The position numbers and the translations under genes were made by a program. Positions 26,556-35,507 of a DNA stretch of 64,000 nucleotides are shown in pieces. The DNA comes from Limnohabitans sp. TEGF004 (GTDB lineage: Bacteria; Pseudomonadota; Gammaproteobacteria; Burkholderiales; Burkholderiaceae_C). The stretch covers positions 434,001-498,000 of the forward strand of contig NZ_AP027056.1 in NCBI RefSeq assembly GCF_027924965.1, in the 5' to 3' direction. Position 1 is the stretch's first letter, and each line of letters starts with the position of its first letter. The notes beneath the pieces were generated by a model. The model worked only from the letters and a program-made list of their open reading frames with translations, was not told the DNA's origin and did no database searches.

Positions 26556-28052
26556 GTGAATGCTTCTTCTGTCAACGTAATTCATGCCGTGTGGTTGGAC
26601 CCTTTCAGTCCAATCGACGCCGCAGATCGCGCCCAGCTGGATGCCGCAGGTATCAGTCTGGAAACTGTGTCTACCTTGGGCGACCTCACGCTGGCTTTGC
26701 GCCGCGCACATGTGTTGGTCATTCGCTTGGGCGATAGCGCCGAGCTGCTCCAAGAAGTTCAAACCCTCATTGCCCAACTCGGCCACACCGTGCCCGTGCT
26801 GTGCCGCGTGGACCGTCGCCGCATGGAAGTGGCTGTGGACGCGATGCGCTTGGGTGCTTTGCATGTGTTGTCGTCAGACGAATGGTCTGCCCCAGCTTGG
26901 CAAGGCGCTGTGAAAGGCTTGAACGCCCCCGAACTCAAAACTAAGAGCTACGTGTTTGTGGACCCCATCAGTCAGCATTTGTTGGCCTTGGCCCAACGCG
27001 TGGCGCAAACTGATGTGACCGCTTTGTTGGTCGGCCCCACAGGCGCTGGTAAAGAAGTGTTGGCCCGTGTGTTGCACGAATCGTCACCTCGCGCCAAGGC
27101 CCCGTTTGTAGCCCTCAACTGCGCGGCCATGCCTGAGCACTTGATAGAAGACATGTTGTTCGGTCACGAGAAGGGCGCTTTCACAGGCGCTTTGAAAGAG
27201 CACAAAGGTTTGTTTGAACAAGCCCACGGCGGCACCATCTTTTTGGACGAAATTGGCGAGATGCCCATGAACTTGCAAGCCAAGTTGCTGCGCGTCTTGC
27301 AAGAGAAAAAACTCAACCGCTTGGGCGGCGAAGCCACCATCGATCTCGACATCCGCGTGATCGCGGCGACCAACAAAGATTTGAAGCTCGCCATCGAGCA
27401 ACGCGAATTCCGCGAAGACTTGTATTTCCGTATCAGCACCTTCCGCTTGCGCATTCAGCCGCTGAAAGACCGTCCAGGCGACATCGTGCCTTTGGTGGCG
27501 CAGTCCTTGGCCCGTCATGTCAAAGGTGGTTTGCCTTTCACGGTCACGCCTGAAGCGCAGGTGCAGTTGCAAAGCTACCCCTGGCCTGGCAATGTGCGCG
27601 AACTCGAAAACGTGGTGCAACGCGCCGTGGTGTTGAGCGGTGGCCGCACCATCAGCCCCGCACATTTGATGTTTGATGATGCGCAGATGGACGAGCAAGC
27701 CATGCCAGCGATGACGGCTGCTTTGCCACAAGCCCCAGTAGTGGACATGCCTGTGGCTGTCGCACCGGCTGCCCCTTTGATGCCAGCTGCTGCAACGCCA
27801 ACGTATTACGCCCCTGTCTCTGCATACAACCCTGCGCCCATGGCGCCGATCGAGATGCGTGAAGAGCCAGCAGCGCCCATCAACTTGGACAGCGCGGTCA
27901 AAGCCAGCGAGCTGCAAGTGATCATGGCCGCCATCCAAAGCACCGACAGCCGCATGGAAGCGGCTGCCAAGTTGGGCATCAGCCCACGCACCTTGCGCTA
28001 CAAGCTGGCGCAAATGCGCACCCGTGGCATGCATGAAGGAGCCTCCGCATGA
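26556..28052 (+). CDS. Sigma-54-dependent flagellar transcriptional activator (FleQ/FlrC type)
   Basis: A 498-residue AAA+ enhancer-binding protein. The N-terminal ~115 residues look like a receiver fold but lack the usual acidic cluster and phosphoacceptor Asp (AHVLVIRLGDSAE where the Asp strand should be), as in FleQ-like regulators. The AAA+ domain has Walker A GPTGAGKE (about 160-167), the sigma-54-contacting GAFTGA loop (about 207-212) and Walker B FLDEIGEM. After a Pro/Ala-rich linker the C-terminus is a Fis-type helix-turn-helix (AAAKLGISPRTLRYKLAQM). The GTG start is the earliest suitable codon downstream of a perfect sigma-54 promoter. It heads the fliE-J operon and is the likely activator of the other -24/-12 promoters here. 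Its stop overlaps fliE (ATGA). Confidence 0.9.
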   Translation: MNASSVNVIHAVWLDPFSPIDAADRAQLDAAGISLETVSTLGDLTLALRRAHVLVIRLGDSAELLQEVQTLIAQLGHTVPVLCRVDRRRMEVAVDAMRLGALHVLSSDEWSAPAWQGAVKGLNAPELKTKSYVFVDPISQHLLALAQRVAQTDVTALLVGPTGAGKEVLARVLHESSPRAKAPFVALNCAAMPEHLIEDMLFGHEKGAFTGALKEHKGLFEQAHGGTIFLDEIGEMPMNLQAKLLRVLQEKKLNRLGGEATIDLDIRVIAATNKDLKLAIEQREFREDLYFRISTFRLRIQPLKDRPGDIVPLVAQSLARHVKGGLPFTVTPEAQVQLQSYPWPGNVRELENVVQRAVVLSGGRTISPAHLMFDDAQMDEQAMPAMTAALPQAPVVDMPVAVAPAAPLMPAAATPTYYAPVSAYNPAPMAPIEMREEPAAPINLDSAVKASELQVIMAAIQSTDSRMEAAAKLGISPRTLRYKLAQMRTRGMHEGASA

Positions 28053-28393
28053 TTGATCGCATCTCCAACGCCAATATTCAATCCATGATTGAAACCCTGC
28101 GTTCGCACCAGACGCAGGCCACCGGTGTGAATTCACCTGCTGGTGAAACATCACCCGCCAAGATTCAAGGCCAACCTGACTTTTTCAAGTCAGTGCAAAA
28201 CGCACTCGACAGCGTCAACGAGACGCAACTGAAGTCATCCTCTATGCAAGACGCCTACGACCGTGGCGAAGAAGTGCCCCTCACCGAAGTGGTGTTGAGC
28301 ATGCAGAAATCGTCACTGGCTTTTGAAGCCACCTTGCAAGTACGCAACAAAGTGATGAAAGCGTACGAAGAAATCATGAACATGCCTGTTTGA
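28049..28393 (+). CDS. fliE: Flagellar hook-basal body complex protein FliE
   Basis: A 114-residue FliE, which joins the MS ring to the proximal rod in the periplasm. The C-terminal half carries the family signature: DAYDRGEEVPLTEVVLSMQK followed by SSLAFEATLQVRNKVMKAYEEIM. The length is normal. Its start overlaps the regulator's stop by 4 bp, and fliF follows 20 bp later. Confidence 0.95.
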   Translation: MIDRISNANIQSMIETLRSHQTQATGVNSPAGETSPAKIQGQPDFFKSVQNALDSVNETQLKSSSMQDAYDRGEEVPLTEVVLSMQKSSLAFEATLQVRNKVMKAYEEIMNMPV

Positions 28394-28413
28394 TACAGGA
28401 TTGAGAGACTGAT

Positions 28414-30600
28414 ATGGCAACTGATACCTTAAACATGAACGCTGTGGGCATGCCCGTGGCCACCGGCATTGAAACCACTGGCGCGAACAGCGCCAACGGT
28501 TCAGCCGCAGGCAATGCGAACAACATGCCCGCATGGCTCAACGCCAAAGAAGGCCCAGGCGCGGTGGTGATGGACGTGTTGCGCCAACCCAGCGTGCGCA
28601 AGGCTTTGCCTTTCGTGGTGATCTTCATGCTGCTGATGTCAGTGGCTGTGTTCTTCACCTCGATGAAGCCCACGCCTTACCGTCCATTGGTGTTGATGCT
28701 CAACGATGCAGACAAGCAGTTGGCCATCGAAGCCTTGAAGACGGGTGAGTACAAGCCCGAGGTTGATGCCAACACTGGCCAAATCTCTGTGCCCACCACC
28801 CGTTACCAAGAAGCCCGCATGTTGCTGGCTTCTAAAGGTTTGCCTCGCACAGAAGCCTCTGGCATGGACAACCTCAAAGACATGCCCGCCATGACCACCA
28901 GCCAGTTCATGGAGCAGGTGCGCTACAACAACGCGATGGAGCAAGAGCTGGCGCGCAGCATTGTGCAAATCGGTGGCATTAAAACAGCCCGTGTGCATTT
29001 GGCCGCGCCCAAGCAAAGCGTGTTTGTGCGTGACCGCGCACCCACCAAGGCTTCTGTGATCATCACGCGTTTGCCTGGCCGCACCATTTCATCGGCCAAC
29101 GTGCAAGCCATCATCCAGTTGGTGGCTTCCAGCGTGCCTTACTTGGCACCAGAAAACGTGTCGGTGGTGGACAACTTTGGCAGCTTGATGAACGACATGT
29201 TGACGGAAGCGCCTTTGGGCTTGACCGCACAACAGTTGACACACAAGCAACAGATGGAAGACCTCTATCGCACCCGCTTGATCCAGTTGTTGGCGCCCAT
29301 CGTGGGCGAGACCAACGTGACCGCACAGGTGAGCATGAGCTTGGACTTCACACAAACCGAAGTGACCAACGAAGAATTTGACGGACAAGACAAAGGTCCT
29401 AAGACCCGTTCTGAATTGTTTGTGGAAGACCGCAACACCTTCCGTGATGCGATTGGTATTCCTGGCTCGTTGTCCAACACACCGCCAGCGCCGACCAACC
29501 CACAAGCCACCACGCAAACCAACGCCGACCCCTTGAAGGGCGTGAGCGAAAAAGGCGTGCAAGTGACAGCCCGTAGCACCAAAAACTACGAACTCGATCG
29601 CGCCGTGCGTCACACCAAAGGTGCCATGGGCACGATCACCAAAATTGGTGTGGGTGTGTTGATCAACGAACGTCCTGTGGCCCCGGGTGCCAAGGTCGAA
29701 AAGAACGCCGACGGTTCAACCCCAACCTCAGTGCCTTACACCCCAGAAGAAATCGAACGCTTGAACCAATTGGTCAAAGGCGCCGTGGGCTTCAACAACG
29801 ACCGTGGTGATGTGGTCACTGTGGTGGGCACCAAGTTTGAGCCTCAATACGACCCAACCGTGATTCCATGGTGGCGTGATGAAAACTACCAAGTCATGGT
29901 GAACGCCGGTGTGGTGGGTGGCATCTTCTTGCTCATCCTCTTGACGGTGGTCCGCCCGATGGTGCGCCGCTTGTTGGCCCCCGAGATCGATCCCAAAGCC
30001 TTGGCTGCGGCCGCTGCTGATGCAGCCACCAATCAAGCCCAGATGGCGATTGATGTGGCGACCGCTGAGAATGCAGCAGCCCAAGCCGCTGCCGCCTTTG
30101 CCAAGAAATCACACGACGGCGAGATGCTGCGTATTTCTGAAGAGGCCATGCGTGCCGCCGAAGAATCAGCCCGCTTGTCTCAAGAAGCCACGTATGCAGC
30201 TGAGCAAGCCCGACTGGCTGCTGAAGCCAAGGCCGCCGAAGAAGCCCGTTTGCGTGAAGAAGCACGACTGCGTGAAGAAGCCTTGGCTGCTGAACGCGAA
30301 GCCTTGGCTGATGAGATGGCTGCCAAAGCAGCGGTTGAAGCCGAAGCCGCCGCTGTTGCACATGCCGCTGCCGCAGAAGCCGCAGAGGCCGAAGGCGCCG
30401 ACATTGAAATTGAAGAAGGCGAAACGCTGGAAGAGGTCAAGGCCCGCATGGCGAGCATGAAGCCTAAGAAGCAGTCGATTTCTGCCGACTTGCTCAACAC
30501 AGCGAATTCGTATGACGATAAAGTGGCGTTGATTCGCATGATCATGGCTGAAGACTCCACCCGCGTGGCAGGTGTGCTCAAGAGCTTGATCGAGAAGTAA
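28414..30600 (+). CDS. fliF: Flagellar MS-ring protein FliF with extended cytoplasmic tail
   Basis: A 728-residue FliF against about 550-570 for typical members. It has a first membrane helix at about 65-90, a periplasmic ring-building region with RARVHLA-type motifs (here KTARVHLAAPKQSVF), a second helix at about 498-520 (GGIFLLILLTVVRPM) and then a long cytoplasmic tail. About 155 residues of Ala/Glu/Arg-rich sequence, probably coiled coil (AAEEARLREEARLREEALAAE), are inserted before the FliG-binding end (DLLNTANSYDDKVALIRMI, last 50 residues). The inserted length would move the FliG-binding peptide far from the membrane. Fourth-copy features of the tail recur in the mini-FliF gene downstream. 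Confidence 0.95.
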   Translation: MATDTLNMNAVGMPVATGIETTGANSANGSAAGNANNMPAWLNAKEGPGAVVMDVLRQPSVRKALPFVVIFMLLMSVAVFFTSMKPTPYRPLVLMLNDADKQLAIEALKTGEYKPEVDANTGQISVPTTRYQEARMLLASKGLPRTEASGMDNLKDMPAMTTSQFMEQVRYNNAMEQELARSIVQIGGIKTARVHLAAPKQSVFVRDRAPTKASVIITRLPGRTISSANVQAIIQLVASSVPYLAPENVSVVDNFGSLMNDMLTEAPLGLTAQQLTHKQQMEDLYRTRLIQLLAPIVGETNVTAQVSMSLDFTQTEVTNEEFDGQDKGPKTRSELFVEDRNTFRDAIGIPGSLSNTPPAPTNPQATTQTNADPLKGVSEKGVQVTARSTKNYELDRAVRHTKGAMGTITKIGVGVLINERPVAPGAKVEKNADGSTPTSVPYTPEEIERLNQLVKGAVGFNNDRGDVVTVVGTKFEPQYDPTVIPWWRDENYQVMVNAGVVGGIFLLILLTVVRPMVRRLLAPEIDPKALAAAAADAATNQAQMAIDVATAENAAAQAAAAFAKKSHDGEMLRISEEAMRAAEESARLSQEATYAAEQARLAAEAKAAEEARLREEARLREEALAAEREALADEMAAKAAVEAEAAAVAHAAAAEAAEAEGADIEIEEGETLEEVKARMASMKPKKQSISADLLNTANSYDDKVALIRMIMAEDSTRVAGVLKSLIEK

Positions 30601-30623
30601 TAAATTTTCCGAGGATTTGAATC

Positions 30624-31658
30624 ATGGCTGACGACACCATTGTGATGACCGACAAACTGCGAGCCGAGCTTGCAGGCATTACCAGCACCCAACGTGCTGC
30701 CGTGTTGATGCTGTTGCTGGGCGAAGAGCAAGCAGCGGAAATCATCAAATTTTTGAGCCCCAAAGAAGTCCAAGCCCTGGGCGCCGCGATGGTGCAGGTG
30801 GCTAACTTCTCACAAGAAGCAGTCAACTATGTGCTCGACGAGTTTGTCGACCATTTGAAAAACCAAAACAACGTCAGCATCGGTGGTGCGGACTATGTTG
30901 AAAAAGTCATGCGCTTGGCTTTGGGTGACGACAAAGCCGCTTCGGTGTTGGGCCGCATCATGCCGGGCCAGGGCACCAAAGGTTTGGACATCCTCACGTG
31001 GATGGATGCCCGTGGCATTGCCGACATGATTCGCGGCGAACACCCTCAGGTGGTGGCCATCATCTTGTCGCTCTTGGAGAGCGAAGTGGCCGCTGACGTG
31101 CTCAACTATTTGCCACCCGATGTGCGCCCTGAAGTGATTCAACGCGTGGCCAGTTTGGACACCGTGCAGCCGTCTGCCATGGCCGAGCTCGAAGCCATCA
31201 TGAAGCAACAGTTCTCTAAGAACGCATCGGCACAGTCATCCAGTTTTGGTGGCGTGCAAGCCGCAGCCAAGATCATGAACTTGACGAAGACTGCGCTGGA
31301 AAACAGCATCATGAGTGGCCTGAATGAAATCGACCCCGACTTGATGCTCAAGATTCAAGACAACATGTTCACCTTCGAGAACTTGGTCAGCGTGGACAAC
31401 AAAGGCATTCAGGTGCTCATGCGTGCGGTGGAGCCAGACTTGTTGATGATGGCTTTGAAAAACGCCAGCGACGATTGCCAAGCGCGCTTCTTCGACAACA
31501 TGTCCGAACGTGCGCGCGGTATGTTCCGCGACGACATGGAGGCCAAAGGCCCACAACGCATGGCCGACGTGGAAGACGCGCAAAAGCAAATCATGCGCAA
31601 GGCGCGTAAGTTGTCCGATTCGGGCGAATTGATCTTGGGCGGCGCAGACTTTGTTTAA
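30624..31658 (+). CDS. fliG: Flagellar motor switch protein FliG
   Basis: A 344-residue C-ring protein that binds FliF, FliM and the stator. Normal length. The EHPQ FliM-binding motif is at residues 139-142, and the C-terminal torque domain (SVDNKGIQVLMRAVEPDLLMMALKNA) is intact. An N-terminal domain of the FliF-binding type is present (STQRAAVLMLLLGEEQAAEIIKFL). The gene overlaps the TTG start of fliH by 8 bp. Confidence 0.95.
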   Translation: MADDTIVMTDKLRAELAGITSTQRAAVLMLLLGEEQAAEIIKFLSPKEVQALGAAMVQVANFSQEAVNYVLDEFVDHLKNQNNVSIGGADYVEKVMRLALGDDKAASVLGRIMPGQGTKGLDILTWMDARGIADMIRGEHPQVVAIILSLLESEVAADVLNYLPPDVRPEVIQRVASLDTVQPSAMAELEAIMKQQFSKNASAQSSSFGGVQAAAKIMNLTKTALENSIMSGLNEIDPDLMLKIQDNMFTFENLVSVDNKGIQVLMRAVEPDLLMMALKNASDDCQARFFDNMSERARGMFRDDMEAKGPQRMADVEDAQKQIMRKARKLSDSGELILGGADFV

Positions 31659-33066
31659 TCAACCTCATCCCGCTCGGGCTGACGTTCCTTGGCAGCCCAA
31701 TGCCGGCATCGCTAAAAAGTTGAGCAGCCGTGGCTATGCCACGACCAGCTGGACCAGCGATGAGCCGCAGGCGTTTGCTGAGCTTGGCTTTCCCGCCAAG
31801 TCCAGCGGGTTCTCGGCCGCGCATTACCAGCCCACCAAGCAGCCGCTGAGCAAACAGGCACAAGCCTCGCTGGCGCTGCTAGAGGGGGAGTACCGCAACG
31901 AATCGTTTGGTGAAGAAAAACCTGCGCCCCAAGAAGGCACAGAAACCAATGAGCATTTGCCGTTTGTGATGGACCACTTCGGGGCCACGCGCGTCTCGAA
32001 GCTGCGTGCCAACGTGGATGCCGAGGTGTTGAAACGTGCCATGGCGCAAGCCGAATTGGCTGAAACTTTGGTGGTCAGCCCCATCACGTCAGACGACAAA
32101 GTGGCCGACCCCATCGTGATTCATCCCGATGTGCCGGACGAGGTGATCGTTGAAGCCGAGGTGTTGGAGGCCGCACCTGTGGATGCGCTTGAGCCTGTGG
32201 TGGTTCATTCAGAAACATCACCTGAAACACTGGCTGCGAGCGAAGATGCCGTGGCAGAAGTGGTGGCTGAAGAAGCCCCTGTGATCACCGAGCCGCAAGA
32301 GCCTGAGTTGCCTGCGGTTGTCGGTGGCATTCCCCCTGAAGAGGTGGAACAACGCGAAGCCGAACAATTTGCCAAGGGCCTGGCCCAAGCCCAAGAAGAA
32401 GCTGCGGTGCAGTTGGCCGAAGCGGTTGAAAAAGCCATGGCTGAGGGCCTTGCCAAAGGACTAGAGCAAGGTAAAGCTGAAGGTTTGGCCGAGGGCTTGC
32501 AGCAAGGTTTAGAGCAGGGCAAAGCACAAGGTTTGGCCGAAGGTGACACAGCAGCGCGTGAAGCGGTGGCCGAAGAAATGGCCGCGCAACGTGTGCTGTT
32601 TGAAAACGTCTCGACCGAACTGGGTGCTTTGATTGAAGACCCGAAGAAATTTTTCGAGCCACTCAAACGCCTCGCCCTGCACATTGCAGAGCAAGTGGTG
32701 GTGGGTGAGTTGCAAACATCCAGCAAAGCCATTGAGCGCTTGGTGCAACGCTGCTTGGATGAGTTAGACCACCCTGTGCATGGTGCCGTGGTGTTGGAAC
32801 TCAACCCACAAGACAAAGAGCGCTTGCAAACACATGCCTCTGAGTTCATCCAAGGCATGCGCCTCGAAGCCGTGCATGACATGCAAATGGGCAGTGTGCG
32901 CGTGTTTGCCAATGACACGGTGGTGGAAGATTTGGTCGCACATCGACTCGAAGGCTTGGCACGTGCCCTGCTGGTCGATGTGGACGAGTGGCGTGCCAAA
33001 TCGCCTTTGGCACAACGAATTTTAGAAGTTCAAGAAGAAGCGGAGGACGGCGATGTTCATTCCTGA
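31651..33066 (+). CDS. fliH: Flagellar assembly protein FliH, enlarged
   Basis: A 471-residue FliH, roughly twice the usual length of about 230. The N-terminal ~235 residues are an acidic, Pro/Val/Ala-rich region (many E, P, V), probably disordered. Then come the FliH Gly-x-x-x-Gly heptads (EGLAKGLEQGKAEGLAEG, about 270-300) and the C-terminal VGELQTSSKAIERLVQRCLDEL-type domain. FliH dimers regulate the FliI ATPase and link it to the C-ring. The TTG start at 31651 overlaps fliG. The 3' end overlaps the mini-FliF gene by 14 bp. Confidence 0.9.
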   Translation: MFNQPHPARADVPWQPNAGIAKKLSSRGYATTSWTSDEPQAFAELGFPAKSSGFSAAHYQPTKQPLSKQAQASLALLEGEYRNESFGEEKPAPQEGTETNEHLPFVMDHFGATRVSKLRANVDAEVLKRAMAQAELAETLVVSPITSDDKVADPIVIHPDVPDEVIVEAEVLEAAPVDALEPVVVHSETSPETLAASEDAVAEVVAEEAPVITEPQEPELPAVVGGIPPEEVEQREAEQFAKGLAQAQEEAAVQLAEAVEKAMAEGLAKGLEQGKAEGLAEGLQQGLEQGKAQGLAEGDTAAREAVAEEMAAQRVLFENVSTELGALIEDPKKFFEPLKRLALHIAEQVVVGELQTSSKAIERLVQRCLDELDHPVHGAVVLELNPQDKERLQTHASEFIQGMRLEAVHDMQMGSVRVFANDTVVEDLVAHRLEGLARALLVDVDEWRAKSPLAQRILEVQEEAEDGDVHS

Positions 33067-33748
33067 TGTCATCAATACTTTGTTGATGGGTTTGATTTTC
33101 ATGGTCGTGATCGTGACCATCGTGCGCCCCTTTGTGCTCAATATGGTGGGCCATGCAGCATCGAACAGCGACATGCAAAAAGCAGCGGTTGCAGCGGTGG
33201 AGCGCGAGATGATTCGCAAAGCCGAATTGTTTGAGGCCCAACGCGCCGACAAAATCAAATACCAAATGTTGCTTTTGGAAAAACCCGAAAAGCCAAAACC
33301 AAAGCCTGTGTTCGAACCCGAGCCAGCACCCGAAGTGGTGCCCGTGCCTGTGGCTGAAGTGGTGCCAGAACCTGTGGTGGAAGAATCCCCTGAGGTCTTG
33401 GCTGAGCAGCCCGCAATGCCTGATGTGGTTGAAACGCCAGAAGAAGTGGCCGCCGATGCCTCACCCACAGAAGGGGAGGCCGTCACAGCCGAGACCGCAG
33501 AAGCGGCTGACGAAGAAGAAGCTTTGGGCGAAGGTGAAATTGAAATTCGCGAAGGCGAGACCTTGGCCGAAATCAAAGAGCGCATCCGCAAAGAACAACA
33601 AAAAGCCAAGAAGCCAACCATTCCGCCAGAGTTGCTCAACAGCGCCAACAGTTACGAAGACAAAGTGGGCGTGGTGCGCATGGTGGTGCAAGCCGACCAG
33701 AGTCGCGTGGCCAATGTCATTCGCGGCATGATTCAGGTCGGTAAATAA
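33053..33748 (+). CDS. 'Mini-FliF': one-helix membrane protein with a FliF-like FliG-binding tail
   Basis: A 231-residue protein with no name I know. Residues about 8-29 form one membrane helix (TLLMGLIFMVVIVTIVRP) ending in V-R-P, as the second helix of FliF does. Residues 75-160 are a Pro/Glu/Val-rich linker. Residues 160-231 (EIEIREGETLAEIKER ... ELLNSANSYEDKVGVVRM ... RVANVIRGMI) align with the last 66 residues of FliF here at about half identity by eye. That segment is where FliF binds FliG. The gene sits between fliH and fliI, overlapping fliH and 2 bp before fliI, so it is made with the export/switch proteins. It could share FliG with FliF or form an added ring around the MS ring. FliO or FliL were considered: FliO is elsewhere, and FliL lacks this tail. 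Confidence 0.8.
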   Translation: MFIPDVINTLLMGLIFMVVIVTIVRPFVLNMVGHAASNSDMQKAAVAAVEREMIRKAELFEAQRADKIKYQMLLLEKPEKPKPKPVFEPEPAPEVVPVPVAEVVPEPVVEESPEVLAEQPAMPDVVETPEEVAADASPTEGEAVTAETAEAADEEEALGEGEIEIREGETLAEIKERIRKEQQKAKKPTIPPELLNSANSYEDKVGVVRMVVQADQSRVANVIRGMIQVGK

Positions 33749-33750
33749 AC

Positions 33751-35070
33751 ATGCTCGACTTTGCCAAAGAAGTTCAGACCAGCTTGCCCAAGCTGCGCAC
33801 GCCTGAGCCGCAACGCAGCGGCACCTTGGTGCGCTTGGTGGGACTGACTTTGGAGACGCGCGGCATCATGGCTCCCTTGGGCGCCTGCTGCGAAGTGATC
33901 GGCCAAGGCGGCCACCGCGTGGAAGCCGAGGTGGTGGGTTTCAACGACAAAACTTTGTATCTGATGCCCTTCACCGACCCCGTCGGTGTGGGCCCTGGCG
34001 ACACGGTGCGCGTGATGTCTAACTCCGGCATGGTGAATTTGGGTAACGAACTTTTAGGCCGTGTGATTGATGGTCGAGGCATGCCGATTGATGGCAAGCC
34101 CATGCCGCATTTGCCCGATCAGCTCAGCCTGTTGGGCCGCCCGCTCAACCCCATGGAGCGCGGCCCGATTGACCAAATTTTGGATGTGGGTGTCAAGGCC
34201 ATCAATGGCGCATTGACGATTGGCCGTGGCCAACGCATTGGTTTGGTCGCGGGCTCCGGTGTGGGTAAGAGCGTGCTCTTGGGCATGCTGACGCGCTTCA
34301 CCAAAGCCGACATCGTGGTGATTGGTTTGATTGGTGAACGTGGCCGCGAAGTGCAGGCGTTCATTCATGAATCGTTGGGTGAAGAGGGCTTGGCCAAGTC
34401 GGTGGTGATTGCGGCACCCGCCAACGTGTCGCCCGTGCTGCGCCTCAAAGCCACGCACATGACACACGTGGTGGCTGAATATTTCCGCGACCAAGGCAAA
34501 AACGTGTTGATGCTGTGCGACAGCTTGACCCGTGTGGCCCATGCCCAACGCGAAATTGGCTTGGCCATTGGCGAGCCACCGACTGCCAAAGGCTATCCAC
34601 CTTCCGTGTTTGCTTTGTTACCCAACTTGATTGAGCGTGGTGGTGTAGGCCGCCATGGCCATGGCTCGATCACCTCGATTTACACCGTGCTCGCTGAAGG
34701 CGATGACGGCAACGACCCGATTGTGGACATCGCGCGTGCGTCGCTCGACGGTCAAGTCATGTTGTCACGTCGCTTGGCGGACCAAGCGCATTACCCCGCA
34801 ATTGACTTGAACGGTTCGATTTCGCGTGTGATGCAAACCTTGGTGAGCCCCGAAGAATTGAAGCAGTCCAACAAGCTGCGCCGCTTGTGGTCGGTCTACC
34901 AACAAAACGCCGATTTGGTGCAAGTGGGTGCGTACGAAGCGGGCAGCAACCCCGAGTTGGACGAAGCCATTCGCCTGCGCGAGCAAATGGTGGACTTTTT
35001 GCGCCAAGACATGGACAAGGGCCAGGACTACGCGATGACGCGTAACCAACTGAGCCACATGCTGTCATGA
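33751..35070 (+). CDS. fliI: Flagellar export ATPase FliI
   Basis: A 439-residue F1-type hexameric ATPase that energises substrate unfolding in flagellar type III export. Walker A GSGVGKS lies near residues 167-173, and Walker B (NVLMLCDSLTR) and the downstream GEPPTAKGYPPSVFALLP block are intact. Length is normal. The start follows mini-FliF by 2 bp, and its stop overlaps the fliJ ATG by 4 bp (ATGA). Confidence 0.95.
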   Translation: MLDFAKEVQTSLPKLRTPEPQRSGTLVRLVGLTLETRGIMAPLGACCEVIGQGGHRVEAEVVGFNDKTLYLMPFTDPVGVGPGDTVRVMSNSGMVNLGNELLGRVIDGRGMPIDGKPMPHLPDQLSLLGRPLNPMERGPIDQILDVGVKAINGALTIGRGQRIGLVAGSGVGKSVLLGMLTRFTKADIVVIGLIGERGREVQAFIHESLGEEGLAKSVVIAAPANVSPVLRLKATHMTHVVAEYFRDQGKNVLMLCDSLTRVAHAQREIGLAIGEPPTAKGYPPSVFALLPNLIERGGVGRHGHGSITSIYTVLAEGDDGNDPIVDIARASLDGQVMLSRRLADQAHYPAIDLNGSISRVMQTLVSPEELKQSNKLRRLWSVYQQNADLVQVGAYEAGSNPELDEAIRLREQMVDFLRQDMDKGQDYAMTRNQLSHMLS

Positions 35071-35507
35071 AGCCACGCGCCGCATGGCCTGTGTTGGCCA
35101 AGAAAGCCAAAGAAAAATGCGATGAAGCATTTGCTGATCTGAAAAAAGCACGCGACCGTGTGACGCATTTGGAACAAAGCTGCGAACGCATGAACTTGCT
35201 GTATGCCGACTACGTGACCCGAAGCAAGGAAGCCGAAAGTCGCCCACACAGCATGGCCGAGACCTTGAACTTTCGGGGTTTCATGCAGCAGCTGCAAGCG
35301 CTGATTGCGCGCGTGAACATCGATTTGAATGAAGCCCAACACGCGACAGAGGTCAAACGTTTAGCCCTCAAAGCGGCTGAGCAAAAACGCATCCAAATGG
35401 AAACCTTGGTCGAACAAGACCTCAAGGCAGTGCGTGATTTCCATCGCAAGCGCGAGCAAAAAGAAATGGACGCCGCAGGCGTCACCCTCTACAACCTCAA
35501 GCACTGA
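35067..35507 (+). CDS. fliJ: Flagellar export chaperone/stalk FliJ
   Basis: A 146-residue, highly charged, all-helical coiled-coil protein (KAKEKCDEAFADLKKARDRV ... HRKREQKEMD), typical of FliJ, the central stalk of the FliI hexamer. Identified mainly by position after fliI and by the coiled-coil pattern. It is the last gene of this operon and abuts a convergent minus-strand gene. Confidence 0.85.
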   Translation: MKPRAAWPVLAKKAKEKCDEAFADLKKARDRVTHLEQSCERMNLLYADYVTRSKEAESRPHSMAETLNFRGFMQQLQALIARVNIDLNEAQHATEVKRLALKAAEQKRIQMETLVEQDLKAVRDFHRKREQKEMDAAGVTLYNLKH

